From an uncultured Roseicyclus sp. (GTDB taxonomy: Bacteria; Pseudomonadota; Alphaproteobacteria; Rhodobacterales; Rhodobacteraceae): 64,000 nucleotides of DNA. The DNA lies in assembly GCA_947489665.1 (NCBI GenBank), contig CANLEH010000002.1, positions 372,001 to 436,000 on the forward strand. The letters are read 5' to 3'. The position numbers were made by a program, and so were the translations under genes. Below the pieces are notes generated by a model that did no database searches, was not told the origin of the DNA, and worked only from the letters and a program-made list of their open reading frames with translations. Numbering within the stretch: the first letter of the stretch is position 1; each line of letters begins with the position of its first letter. Below are positions 35,193 to 42,961 of this stretch, piece by piece.

Positions 35193-36263
35193 ATGACGCG
35201 CACTGTCATCGAGTCGAAGACCAAAACCACCGTGATCGGCTTTGATGAGCCGTTCTGCGTTATTGGCGAGCGGATCAACCCCACGGGCCGCAAGATCCTA
35301 AACGAGGAACTGGAACGCGGCGATTTCTCCCGCGTGCAGGCCGATGCCATTGCCCAGGTCGAGGCTGGCGCTACCGTGCTCGACATCAATTCCGGCGCCG
35401 TCTTCTCCAACAAGATGGCCGAAGACCCGCGTTATGCCGACAACAACTTCGTCGAGCCCGAGCTGATGAAGCAGCTGGTCGAAACGGTTCAGTCCGTCAC
35501 CGATTGCCCGCTCTGCATCGACTCGTCTGTGCCCGGCGCGCTGGAAAACGGACTCGCCGCCGCCGAAGGCCGTCCGCTTTTGAATTCCGTTACCGGGGAG
35601 GAAGAACGCCTCGACCTCGTCCTGCCTCTGGTCGCCAAATACAACGTGCCCGTCGTGGCCATTTCCAACGACGACACCGGCATCTCGGAAGACCCGGATG
35701 TCCGCTTCGCCGTCGCAAAAAAGATCGTCGAACGTGCCGCCGACTTCGGTATCCCGGCCCATGACATCGTCGTCGACCCGCTTGTCATGCCAATCGGGGC
35801 CATGGCCACGGCTGGCCATCAGGTCTTCACCCTTGTCCGCCGCCTGCGCGAGGAGTTGGGCGTCAACACCACCTGCGGTGCGTCGAATATCTCTTTCGGC
35901 CTGCCCAACCGCCACGGCATCAACAACGCCTTCCTGCCGATGGCGTTCTCTGCCGGCATGACATCCGCGATCATGAACCCGGTTGCACTCCCCGTCGGCC
36001 CAAAGAAGATCGCCGAGAAGAAGGCGCTGGTCGAAGCCGCAGGCGTGATCCTACCCGAAGGCATGGACGATGAGGCCTTCGTCAAACTCTTCGGAATGGG
36101 CTCGACCAAGCCGCGCGCTGGCAAAGAGATGGAGGCCATCCGCGCCGCAAACTTCCTGCTGAACCACGATGACGGCGGCGGGGCCTGGATCGCCTTCAAC
36201 AAAGATCCCGACGCTGCCCCGCGCCGGGGCCGTGAAGGCGGCCGGCGGCGACGCGCAGGGTAG
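35193..36263 (+). CDS. Methyltetrahydrofolate:corrinoid methyltransferase
   Basis: A 356-residue protein with the pterin-binding (DHPS/MeTr) barrel. GERINPTGR (25-33), GATVLDINSG (58-67), LCIDSSVPGALENGL, LLNSVTGEEERLD and TTCGASNISFGLPNR place folate and the corrinoid cofactor as in AcsE and MtgA-like enzymes. It moves methyl groups between THF and a cobalamin protein. The C-terminal 15 residues (APRRGREGGRRRRAG) are strongly basic, unlike classical family members. It starts 12 bases after the MetF gene and 11 bases before the ASKHA gene. Confidence 0.9.
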   Translation: MTRTVIESKTKTTVIGFDEPFCVIGERINPTGRKILNEELERGDFSRVQADAIAQVEAGATVLDINSGAVFSNKMAEDPRYADNNFVEPELMKQLVETVQSVTDCPLCIDSSVPGALENGLAAAEGRPLLNSVTGEEERLDLVLPLVAKYNVPVVAISNDDTGISEDPDVRFAVAKKIVERAADFGIPAHDIVVDPLVMPIGAMATAGHQVFTLVRRLREELGVNTTCGASNISFGLPNRHGINNAFLPMAFSAGMTSAIMNPVALPVGPKKIAEKKALVEAAGVILPEGMDDEAFVKLFGMGSTKPRAGKEMEAIRAANFLLNHDDGGGAWIAFNKDPDAAPRRGREGGRRRRAG

Positions 36264-36274
36264 TACAAATACCC

Positions 36275-38308
36275 ATGACCGACCCCCTCGTCATCTTCAC
36301 GCCCTCAGGTAAACGCGGGCACTTCCCTGTCGGCACCCCGATCCTGACGGCCGCCCGTCAACTTGGCGTGGACCTCGACTCTGTCTGCGGCGGGCGCGGG
36401 ATCTGCTCAAAATGCCAGATCGCGCCATCGTACGGCGACTTTCCCAAGCACGGCGTCACGGTATCCGACGGCGCGCTCAGCGAATGGAACGACGTTGAAG
36501 CCCGCTACGACCGCGTGCGCGGCCTGAAAGAAGGCCGCCGCCTTGGCTGTCAGGCCAAAGTCATGGGCGACATCGTGGTGGACGTGCCGCCAGAGAGCCA
36601 GGTCCACAAACAGGTTGTCCGCAAGGCGGCTTCGGCCAAGCCGATCACGATGGACCCGGCCACCCGGTTGGTGATGATCGACGTGGTCGAGCCGGACATG
36701 CACGAACCCTCAGGCGATCTCGAACGTGTCGCCGACGCCCTGAGGGACCAATGGGACATCGGCCCTGTCACCGCCCGCTTGCCCGTCCTGAAAGCTCTGC
36801 AACCCGCCTTGCGCAAAGGCCAATGGCAGATTTCCGTCGCGGTTCACCATCCGGCCAACAGTGATAAAGCGCAGATTGTAGGCGTTTGGCCCGGCCTCCA
36901 CGAAGGCGGCCTCTATGGCCTTGCCGTCGACCTCGGCTCCACCACCATCGCGGCGCATCTATGTGACCTGGCGGACGGCTCCGTCCTCGCCTCCTCCGGC
37001 CTCATGAATCCCCAGATCCGTTTCGGCGAAGACCTGATGAGCCGGGTCAGCTACGTCATGATGAACCCCGGCGGCGACGCCGAGATGACCGGCGCCGTGC
37101 AGGACGCGCTGAACACCTTGGCTGTCGAAATCGCAACTGAGGCTGGCGTCGACCCGAACCTGATCTTTGAGACGGTGATCGTCTGCAACCCGGTCATGCA
37201 CCACTTGCTTCTGGGCATCGACCCGGTCGAACTGGGCCAGGCCCCCTTCGCGCTCGCCACCTCTGGCAGTCTCACCATGGACGCGCGCGAGATCGGCCTG
37301 ACCGGCATCGCGCCCACCGCTCAGGCCTACCTTCTACCTTGCATCGCGGGCCATGTGGGGGCGGATGCCGCCGCCGTCGCGTTGGCGGAAGAACCCAACA
37401 ATTCCAATGACCTCGCGCTCATTGTTGATGTAGGCACCAACGCCGAAATCTTGCTTGGCGACACAAACGGCGTGCTTGCCTGTTCCTCCCCCACCGGCCC
37501 CGCCTTCGAGGGCGCGCAGATAAGCGCAGGCCAGCGCGCCGCCCCCGGCGCGATCGAACGGATCGAGATCAACCCCGACACCAAAGAGCCGCGCTTCCGC
37601 GTCATCGGCTCGGACCTCTGGTCCGACGATCCCGCGTTCGACACGGTGCCAACCGGCATCTGCGGCTCTGGCATTATCGAGGCCGTGGCGGAAATGCGTA
37701 TGGCGGGCCTTCTCGACGCCTCGGGCCTCATCGGCTCCGCCGAGGCCACCGGCACCTCCCGCGCCGAACCCACGGGCCGCACCCACGCCTACCTGATCCA
37801 CGACGCCACCGACCAAGGCGGCCCCCGCATCACCGTCACCCAAGGCGATATCCGCGCCATCCAGCTGGCCAAATCCGCCCTCTACGCCGGCGCGCGCCTG
37901 CTGATGGACCAACGCGGCGTCGAAAAGGTGGACCGCGTGGTGCTGGCAGGTGCGTTCGGCGCCCACATCTCGCCCAAACATGCCATGGTCCTCGGCATGA
38001 TCCCGGACGTCCCGCTCGACAAGGTCCAATCCGCTGGCAACGCCGCGGGCCACGGCGCGCGCATTGCTCTGTGCAACCGCGCTGCGCGCACGCGTATCGA
38101 AGAGACGGTGCACAACATCCACAAGGTGGAAACGGCGATCGAGCCGAAATTCCAGGAACACTTCGTCAACGCCAACGCCATCCCCCACGCCACCGACCCG
38201 TTCCCGGAACTGGAACAGGTCGTGACCCTGCCTGAGGTCGCTTTTGGGGCCAGCGGGTCGGCGCCCGGCGGCGCGGGGGGTGGACGCCGGAGACGTCGGC
38301 GAGGATAG
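36275..38308 (+). CDS. 2Fe-2S/ASKHA corrinoid-protein reactivase (RACo/RamA-like)
   Basis: A 677-residue protein that uses ATP to reduce inactivated Co(II) corrinoid proteins. An N-terminal 2Fe-2S ferredoxin domain has ligands C38, C44, C47 and C92 (CGGRGICSKC, GCQAK). A middle linker leads to the ASKHA/DUF4445 ATPase: GLAVDLGSTTIAAHL, IVDVGTNAEILLG, TGPAFEGAQIS, TGICGSGIIEAVAEM and VLAGAFGAHISPKHA. The C-terminus ends in GGAGGGRRRRRRG, a basic tail like that of the upstream methyltransferase. The corrinoid protein it should serve is not in the window. Confidence 0.92.
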   Translation: MTDPLVIFTPSGKRGHFPVGTPILTAARQLGVDLDSVCGGRGICSKCQIAPSYGDFPKHGVTVSDGALSEWNDVEARYDRVRGLKEGRRLGCQAKVMGDIVVDVPPESQVHKQVVRKAASAKPITMDPATRLVMIDVVEPDMHEPSGDLERVADALRDQWDIGPVTARLPVLKALQPALRKGQWQISVAVHHPANSDKAQIVGVWPGLHEGGLYGLAVDLGSTTIAAHLCDLADGSVLASSGLMNPQIRFGEDLMSRVSYVMMNPGGDAEMTGAVQDALNTLAVEIATEAGVDPNLIFETVIVCNPVMHHLLLGIDPVELGQAPFALATSGSLTMDAREIGLTGIAPTAQAYLLPCIAGHVGADAAAVALAEEPNNSNDLALIVDVGTNAEILLGDTNGVLACSSPTGPAFEGAQISAGQRAAPGAIERIEINPDTKEPRFRVIGSDLWSDDPAFDTVPTGICGSGIIEAVAEMRMAGLLDASGLIGSAEATGTSRAEPTGRTHAYLIHDATDQGGPRITVTQGDIRAIQLAKSALYAGARLLMDQRGVEKVDRVVLAGAFGAHISPKHAMVLGMIPDVPLDKVQSAGNAAGHGARIALCNRAARTRIEETVHNIHKVETAIEPKFQEHFVNANAIPHATDPFPELEQVVTLPEVAFGASGSAPGGAGGGRRRRRRG

Positions 38309-38329
38309 TTCGTCCAAGGAGGACATCCC

Positions 38330-38878
38330 TTGGCGCTTTTCCCTTCATTGCCCGAACCCGCCCGCTTGGGCGACCTATTGGGCGCCCATCCGGCCCATGC
38401 AGGTCCGCTTTTGGCCCATACCGAGGGCGTCATGCGCGCAGGTGCGCCACTTACAGCTTCACAATGCGAGTTGATCGCGGCCTACGTGTCGGGCCTGAAC
38501 GCCTGCGCGTTTTGCCTGGGCTCACACCGTATCTACGCCGAAGCGCTTGGGGTATCGCCGGGTCTGATCGATGCGCTGTTGGAAAATCCACAAACAGCGG
38601 ATGTCGACGCAGAGATGCGCCCATTGCTGGCTTATATCCGCAAATTGAATGCCCTGCCCTCGCGCCTAACCTCGGCAGATGCAGACGCGGTTTTCGCCGC
38701 CGGGTGGGATGAAGCGGCCCTCTATCACGCCATCCAAGTCTGCGCGCTGTTCAACTTGTTCAACCGGCTTGTGGAAGGCGCAGGCGTCGACTTCTCTTAT
38801 GCGGCAAGTGGCGAAAAACCCACCGCCGATGATCTGTCTTCGTCTTATGCTGACTTCGCGAAACGCCTTGGCGTCTAG
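38330..38878 (+). CDS. Carboxymuconolactone decarboxylase/AhpD-like peroxidase-related protein
   Basis: A 182-residue AhpD-fold protein with the redox motif C59-x2-C62 and H66 in NACAFCLGSHRIYAEA, as in peroxidase-related CMD proteins; it may act as a thiol-dependent hydroperoxide reductase. The only start near the fold is a TTG at 38330; AAGGAGG at 38317-38323 is placed six bases before it and decides the call, since no ATG is in range. It lies 21 bases after the ASKHA gene, so it probably ends the one-carbon operon. Confidence 0.87.
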   Translation: MALFPSLPEPARLGDLLGAHPAHAGPLLAHTEGVMRAGAPLTASQCELIAAYVSGLNACAFCLGSHRIYAEALGVSPGLIDALLENPQTADVDAEMRPLLAYIRKLNALPSRLTSADADAVFAAGWDEAALYHAIQVCALFNLFNRLVEGAGVDFSYAASGEKPTADDLSSSYADFAKRLGV

Positions 38879-39235
38879 GTTTTTTCTTGGGTCCAACTTT
38901 GCCAGAACTTGGCCGCACAGAGACGTTTTAGATGGCTCGGAGTCAGCCTAGAACGACTGTCTTTCTGCTATTTTTCAATACCTTAATACCTGGTTGCAAC
39001 CTTGCAACCGCCTACCACGCCCCGCTTGATGGCCCGCCTGCCCAAGCGTATCCACCAAACTAGCGGCGGGTATGGTGAAAAGGTATCACGAAAGCTTCCC
39101 AAGCAGAGTTGGCGACTTGCACTGAGCCGCTGTTTCCTACCAAGACTTTCATTTTATTATATTAATTGTTTCGTTTTGTAGCGCTGAGTTGCGTGCATTA
39201 GCGTGTAGCTCCCGGCAAAATACCTACAAAGTAGC
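38879..39235. other. AT-rich left boundary region of the integrative element
   Basis: 357 bases without a gene between the CMD gene and the integrase. Base composition drops from the GC-rich operon to AT-rich sequence (39151-39180 is almost all A/T). It holds the tandem AATACCT copies and the GGTTGCAACC palindrome described separately. No direct repeat matching the right side was found, so the attachment site is not resolved. Confidence 0.6.
38977..39009. repeat. Tandem AATACCT heptamers and an 18-base palindrome upstream of the integrase
   Basis: AATACCT occurs at 38977-38983 and 38985-38991, again at 39219-39225 just before the integrase ATG, and as GATACCT in inverse orientation at 39081-39087. 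Directly after the tandem pair is GGTTGCAACCTTGCAACC (38992-39009), a perfect inverted repeat with 8-base arms. The arrangement suggests recombinase arm sites or operators. Confidence 0.55.
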
Positions 39236-40333
39236 ATGCCGCGTTTAACCGAAAGCTTCGCCCGAAAAGCCCCGTTTTTGAACGACAAGACGATCAAGCA
39301 TTGGGACAGTGAGGTGAAGGGCCTGGTGCTCTTCGTCGGCAAGCGAAGTAAGACATGGTATTTTCAGAAGGATGTCGCCGGAAGAACCAAGCGCATTCTG
39401 ATTGGACGATCGCCACAGATCACTGCTGAAACCGCACGCCTGTCCGCGCTCGATCTGTCGGTGCAACTCGGACGTGGAACGGGCAAGTTGCTGCAGGTCG
39501 CGGCCCCTACCCTTCGAACTGCGATGGACACTTACCTTGCAAGACCGAAACTTCGCTCTGAACGGTATAGGCGCGGGATGCGGCAGTCCTTTGAGCGGGA
39601 TCTGTCGGACTGGCTCGCCCTGCCCCTCGATGAGATCACTAAACCAATGGTTGCACAGCGCCATCTTGAAATGCGTGATCGTCCTTCAAGCGCAAACCAT
39701 ACGCTGAAGTACTTCCGAACGGTATGGAACCATGCCCGTCGCGTCGCAAACCTTCCGGAGGCACCGACCATCGCGATCGAGTGGTACGAGGAGCACCCGC
39801 CTGGCACGATTATTGATGATTTTCTGGTATGGAAAACTTCGCTGACCGCCCTCCCCAACCCAATCCACCGTTCGTTTTTTGTTTTCTTGCTTCTTACCGG
39901 CCTGCGCCGCGCCGAAGCACTCACACTCACGTGGGAACAAATTCATGATGATCGCATACATCTTCCAATGACGAAGAATGGGCGAAGCTTTGATCTCCCA
40001 ATCATCCCTTTGCACCTCGAAGTGCTCGAGCCACTTCGGCGGCTGCATCGCAAGTGGGTGTTTCCGTCGCCCAAATCCGTAGTGGGACATGTCACAAACA
40101 CACCCAGGCTCGCCTGGTCACCGCACACTCACCGCCGGACGTTCGCAACCGCTGCCATGGAGGCTGGCGTTTTGGAAGAAGTTGTAGCCCGATTGCTGAA
40201 CCACACACCGATCTCGATAACCGGGCGCCGCTATGTCCGACCGTCGCTCGACGCGCTGCGGCCGTCGATGGAACAGGCCTGCGAAGAAGTCGTCCGCAGA
40301 ATAGGGGACCCAAGAAATCTCACGTCTTTTTGA
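39236..40333 (+). CDS. Tyrosine recombinase (phage/island integrase)
   Basis: A 365-residue site-specific recombinase. Catalytic residues are all visible: R224 (TGLRRAEAL), K247 (MTKNGR), H297 and R300 (SPHTHRRTFAT), H323 (LLNHTP) and the nucleophile Y333 (GRRYVRPSL). An N-terminal arm-binding region (about 1-90) resembles the DUF4102 domain of P4-type integrases but is shorter in motif, and a core-binding helix bundle covers about 95-175. Its DNA is less GC-rich than the operon to the left. It marks the left part of a small integrative element. Confidence 0.93.
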   Translation: MPRLTESFARKAPFLNDKTIKHWDSEVKGLVLFVGKRSKTWYFQKDVAGRTKRILIGRSPQITAETARLSALDLSVQLGRGTGKLLQVAAPTLRTAMDTYLARPKLRSERYRRGMRQSFERDLSDWLALPLDEITKPMVAQRHLEMRDRPSSANHTLKYFRTVWNHARRVANLPEAPTIAIEWYEEHPPGTIIDDFLVWKTSLTALPNPIHRSFFVFLLLTGLRRAEALTLTWEQIHDDRIHLPMTKNGRSFDLPIIPLHLEVLEPLRRLHRKWVFPSPKSVVGHVTNTPRLAWSPHTHRRTFATAAMEAGVLEEVVARLLNHTPISITGRRYVRPSLDALRPSMEQACEEVVRRIGDPRNLTSF

Positions 40334-40385
40334 AATTTAGCTCTCTATAGCCCGGACCACCGAACCGGCGCCTAATCAGGCTCAT

Positions 40386-41318
40386 GTGACTGTTTCCGAA
40401 CAGAAGAGCCTTGAGATGGTCCTCAACGGTACAGGCACTTTGGCGGCGCACCAGAAAGTACACCCATTGATGATTCTGGAGCGCTATCTCAATGCGCTCA
40501 GTGATATCGACTCGTTGGGCCCAAAATGTTCGGATCATATACCACTTGAACGCATGACGGAGGTGTTTTCGAACACCGTCTTCCCACCCGTTTTGGGCGG
40601 TCAAGGACTCACTTGGAAGCGGTCAGTGCGAGAACTGAGACAAGAGATACTTCTCAAGCTGACCGCGGGATCAATCCACTTGAACGATCTAAAGAGCCAA
40701 TTGCTCAATTGCGCTCACGAAAAGCACCCGCCCGGCCGCGGCAATCTGGAATTTGATGTTGAAGGAGGCCGGATATCAAGGGTCACCGAGAATTTTCTGT
40801 ACGGACCCTCATACGAAACTATGCACGTCGGCTCGCCTTGGGTCGCCTTTTGCAAGGGGCTCCACGACTCAAACAAGACGCTTGAGCAATCGTTGAGATT
40901 GGCAATGCGAGAAGGTCGGATTTTGTGCCTTAGGCCGAGCCTAGCCGGAACACGGCTTCTGGATCCAGAAACCACTGAACAGACCCGGTTTCTGGCGATG
41001 GACAAAGAGGAGACTGAATTCCTGTTCTCTTCAGACATCCCAGACTCAATTCTCTACAGCGAGTTAGAACAAAAAATACGCAAAATGGACGCTACGTGGG
41101 CGCCCGCACTTGGGCGGTTGGACGAGTGGATAGCCGACGCGCAGTCGAAAGACATGCGCATCTCAAAGAACGACCTAGAACAAAGTCTAGCGAGCCAGCT
41201 CGGTTTGTCCCCTCGCGAGGCAAAAGTCCTAGTGCGATTACGCTTCCCAGAGAATTGGTCCGTAGCGGGTAAAATTCCAAATTCCCGAAAATATATTATC
41301 GGAAAATTAGGTACTTAA
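40386..41318 (+). CDS. Unrecognised 310-residue protein of the integrative element
   Basis: I do not recognise this protein. It has no membrane segment or signal peptide and is predicted mostly helical with mixed charge. The central part (NLEFDVEGGRISRVTENFLY, then GSPWVAFCKGLHDSNKTLEQ) and the C-terminal SQLGLSPREAKVLVRLRFPE segment look structured; the last one could be a helix-turn-helix. The frame starts with GTG at 40386; an internal ATG at 40416 is possible. It lies between the integrase and the AlpA-like gene on the same strand, a place where small elements often carry regulators or cargo. Confidence 0.7.
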   Translation: MTVSEQKSLEMVLNGTGTLAAHQKVHPLMILERYLNALSDIDSLGPKCSDHIPLERMTEVFSNTVFPPVLGGQGLTWKRSVRELRQEILLKLTAGSIHLNDLKSQLLNCAHEKHPPGRGNLEFDVEGGRISRVTENFLYGPSYETMHVGSPWVAFCKGLHDSNKTLEQSLRLAMREGRILCLRPSLAGTRLLDPETTEQTRFLAMDKEETEFLFSSDIPDSILYSELEQKIRKMDATWAPALGRLDEWIADAQSKDMRISKNDLEQSLASQLGLSPREAKVLVRLRFPENWSVAGKIPNSRKYIIGKLGT

Positions 41319-41409
41319 ATGGGGTGCATTCCGCCTGCCCCAAATGCACCCGATTGGTTTGACGATCCAAGTCTGCAAATGTGCGCCTCAATAATATCTG
41401 AGGTCTGAT

Positions 41410-41607
41410 ATGCATGACGATGACGAACGTTTGCTCTCACGTGCTGAAGTAGAGGCACGTTTCGGCATTCCCAAGAGGTTCCTTGAAATCAGTTGTTCCA
41501 AGGGCACCGGACCACCGGTGGTGCGTATCGGGCGGCTTGTCCGCTACGCACCGACCGACATCCGTGCTTGGATATTGGCACAGCGACCGTCTTCGAGATC
41601 CAACTAG
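41410..41607 (+). CDS. AlpA/excisionase-like helix-turn-helix protein
   Basis: A 65-residue protein with one MerR/AlpA-type winged helix: LLSRAEVEARFGIPKRFLEI then GPPVVRIGRLVRYAPTDIRAWI, in which the wing strand VRIGRLVRY and the final RAW helix are typical of excisionase-family DNA-binding proteins. It may direct excision or regulate the integrase. It follows the unknown 310-residue gene by 91 bases. Confidence 0.86.
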   Translation: MHDDDERLLSRAEVEARFGIPKRFLEISCSKGTGPPVVRIGRLVRYAPTDIRAWILAQRPSSRSN

Positions 41608-41744
41608 GCGCCAGCGAATGGCATCCGATGTTCGGTCCCCAACAGCTTTCTGAAGCCTTCAATCACATGAATAACCGGGTAACGTTATGAAAAATCTCCA
41701 TCAACAGGGATGGTCAAAAAAGACGCTTCGTTTGGCTCGAGCGA

Positions 41745-42335
41745 GTGCAAGAAGCCCAGGGTGTACCGCGCGGCAGCAAGCAGTTTGATGCATTGATTTG
41801 CAACAAGTTTGTTGACCGCAAAACGGGTTCGTGCCGGCCCTCCAATCGCAAGCTAGCAGATAGTCTGTATGTCTGTAGGAGAACAATCCAAAGGTATGTT
41901 GCAGGTCTTGCCGAAACAGGCTTCCTCAAGCAAGGGCACAAGGACAACGGAACACGTGTGCTTTTGCCGAGTTTTCCGGACATAAAAGAGCCCGTGAAAA
42001 GGAGCTGTCCGGGGACGTCACAACTGTCGTCACCCCGCGACGAAACTGTCATCCCACATATAATGATATCCAAAACAAAGAACCAAAAAGACCTGAGCCG
42101 CTTGGCAAGGCCAATTTCGTGGATTTCGGTTCCCTCCGATGAAACCGAAAAGATCGATGGCTGGCGGAGGTGGCTGAAGGCGCGCCGCTTCGATCCTGAC
42201 TTGGTGGTGGGCATGGCTCAGCGACATCAAGGAGTGAGACTGCCTGCGAACTATCCCGAGAGCACCGAAACTGCAGAAGAAGCGTATCTGGCCTACTTCG
42301 ATCGTCTTATCATTTCCGAAGGGGAGCTTGGCTAA
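41745..42335 (+). CDS. Winged-helix protein, possibly replication-related; start disrupted
   Basis: The 196-residue frame beginning with GTG contains a winged helix-turn-helix near the N-terminus (RPSNRKLADSLYVCRRTIQR, then LAETGFLKQG), as in replication-initiation or HTH_36-type proteins of plasmids and phages. The frame is protein-like upstream as well (GQKRRFVWLERVQEAQ) back to a TGA at 41688. An ATG at 41687 is out of frame by one base; with one fewer A in the run 41690-41694 it would open a 215-residue product MKISINRDGQKRRFVWLERV. The true start is therefore uncertain: indel, sequencing error or truncated gene. Confidence 0.7.
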   Translation: MQEAQGVPRGSKQFDALICNKFVDRKTGSCRPSNRKLADSLYVCRRTIQRYVAGLAETGFLKQGHKDNGTRVLLPSFPDIKEPVKRSCPGTSQLSSPRDETVIPHIMISKTKNQKDLSRLARPISWISVPSDETEKIDGWRRWLKARRFDPDLVVGMAQRHQGVRLPANYPESTETAEEAYLAYFDRLIISEGELG

Positions 42336-42961
42336 AGCTATGAAACCAGTCGCGTTCAATGGTGAAGACTTCGCCTGTTGTTCGAGGTCGCGGACGGTCA
42401 CAGGCAGTCGCTGGAACCGACGGCGTCAGTCCCCATCAGCCAAGAAAGTAACGGCCTCAAACGCCCGGGTCCTTTCTGATTGAACTCGCACAGGGGTAAT
42501 TCGCACCCTGTTGCTCGCAAAAATTTTGCGTTCTCAATGACCTAATCTTGCGGTTGTTGTTGTTATCCGCAGTCACTGACCATCAGCAAACTGACGCCGC
42601 GATTGGGGGGCTTCAAAAAAGTTGACGCAAAATCTGTCGACTGTTTGGGCGGGAAGCAGTCATTCGCTGCAGCCGCACCAAGGCGCGATATACTGCCTTG
42701 AGCAGACAGTCTGTTGGTGCTGCATTGAGGGACTGTTCACTTTTCTGCGCCGACAAAGAACCCGCACGTGTCGATGCTTTAGTCAGTTGAGCGCCTTTAA
42801 AATTCTTTCATCCGTCTAAATTGCTCTCGTGCACGCCTTTATGAACGATGTTCGAGACTTCTCGGTTCTAACCCAATTAGGTAAAAACCCCACATCCATG
42901 GATTGAGATTCCACGCGCTAGCTTCGATATGCCGTTTCAGCTTCGCTAAAAGCCAACAGCC
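42336..42961. other. Gap of 626 bases at the right side of the integrative element
   Basis: No gene is supported. The stretch holds a 15-base palindrome CGCAAAAATTTTGCG (42516-42530) next to CACAGGG-N11-CCTGTTG (42490-42514), and GGAAGCAGTCATTCGCTGC (42651-42669), which resembles degenerate strings in other gaps of this window. The right boundary of the element probably lies here, but I found no repeat that matches the left side. Confidence 0.5.

Noticed and set aside
37334-38326. 330-codon minus-strand frame opposite the ASKHA gene
   Set aside because: Gly/Ala/Val-rich shadow of the reactivase, without a ribosome site.
38879-42961. Direct-repeat attachment sites (attL/attR)
   Set aside because: I compared both flanks by eye and found no convincing shared repeat longer than 8-9 bases.
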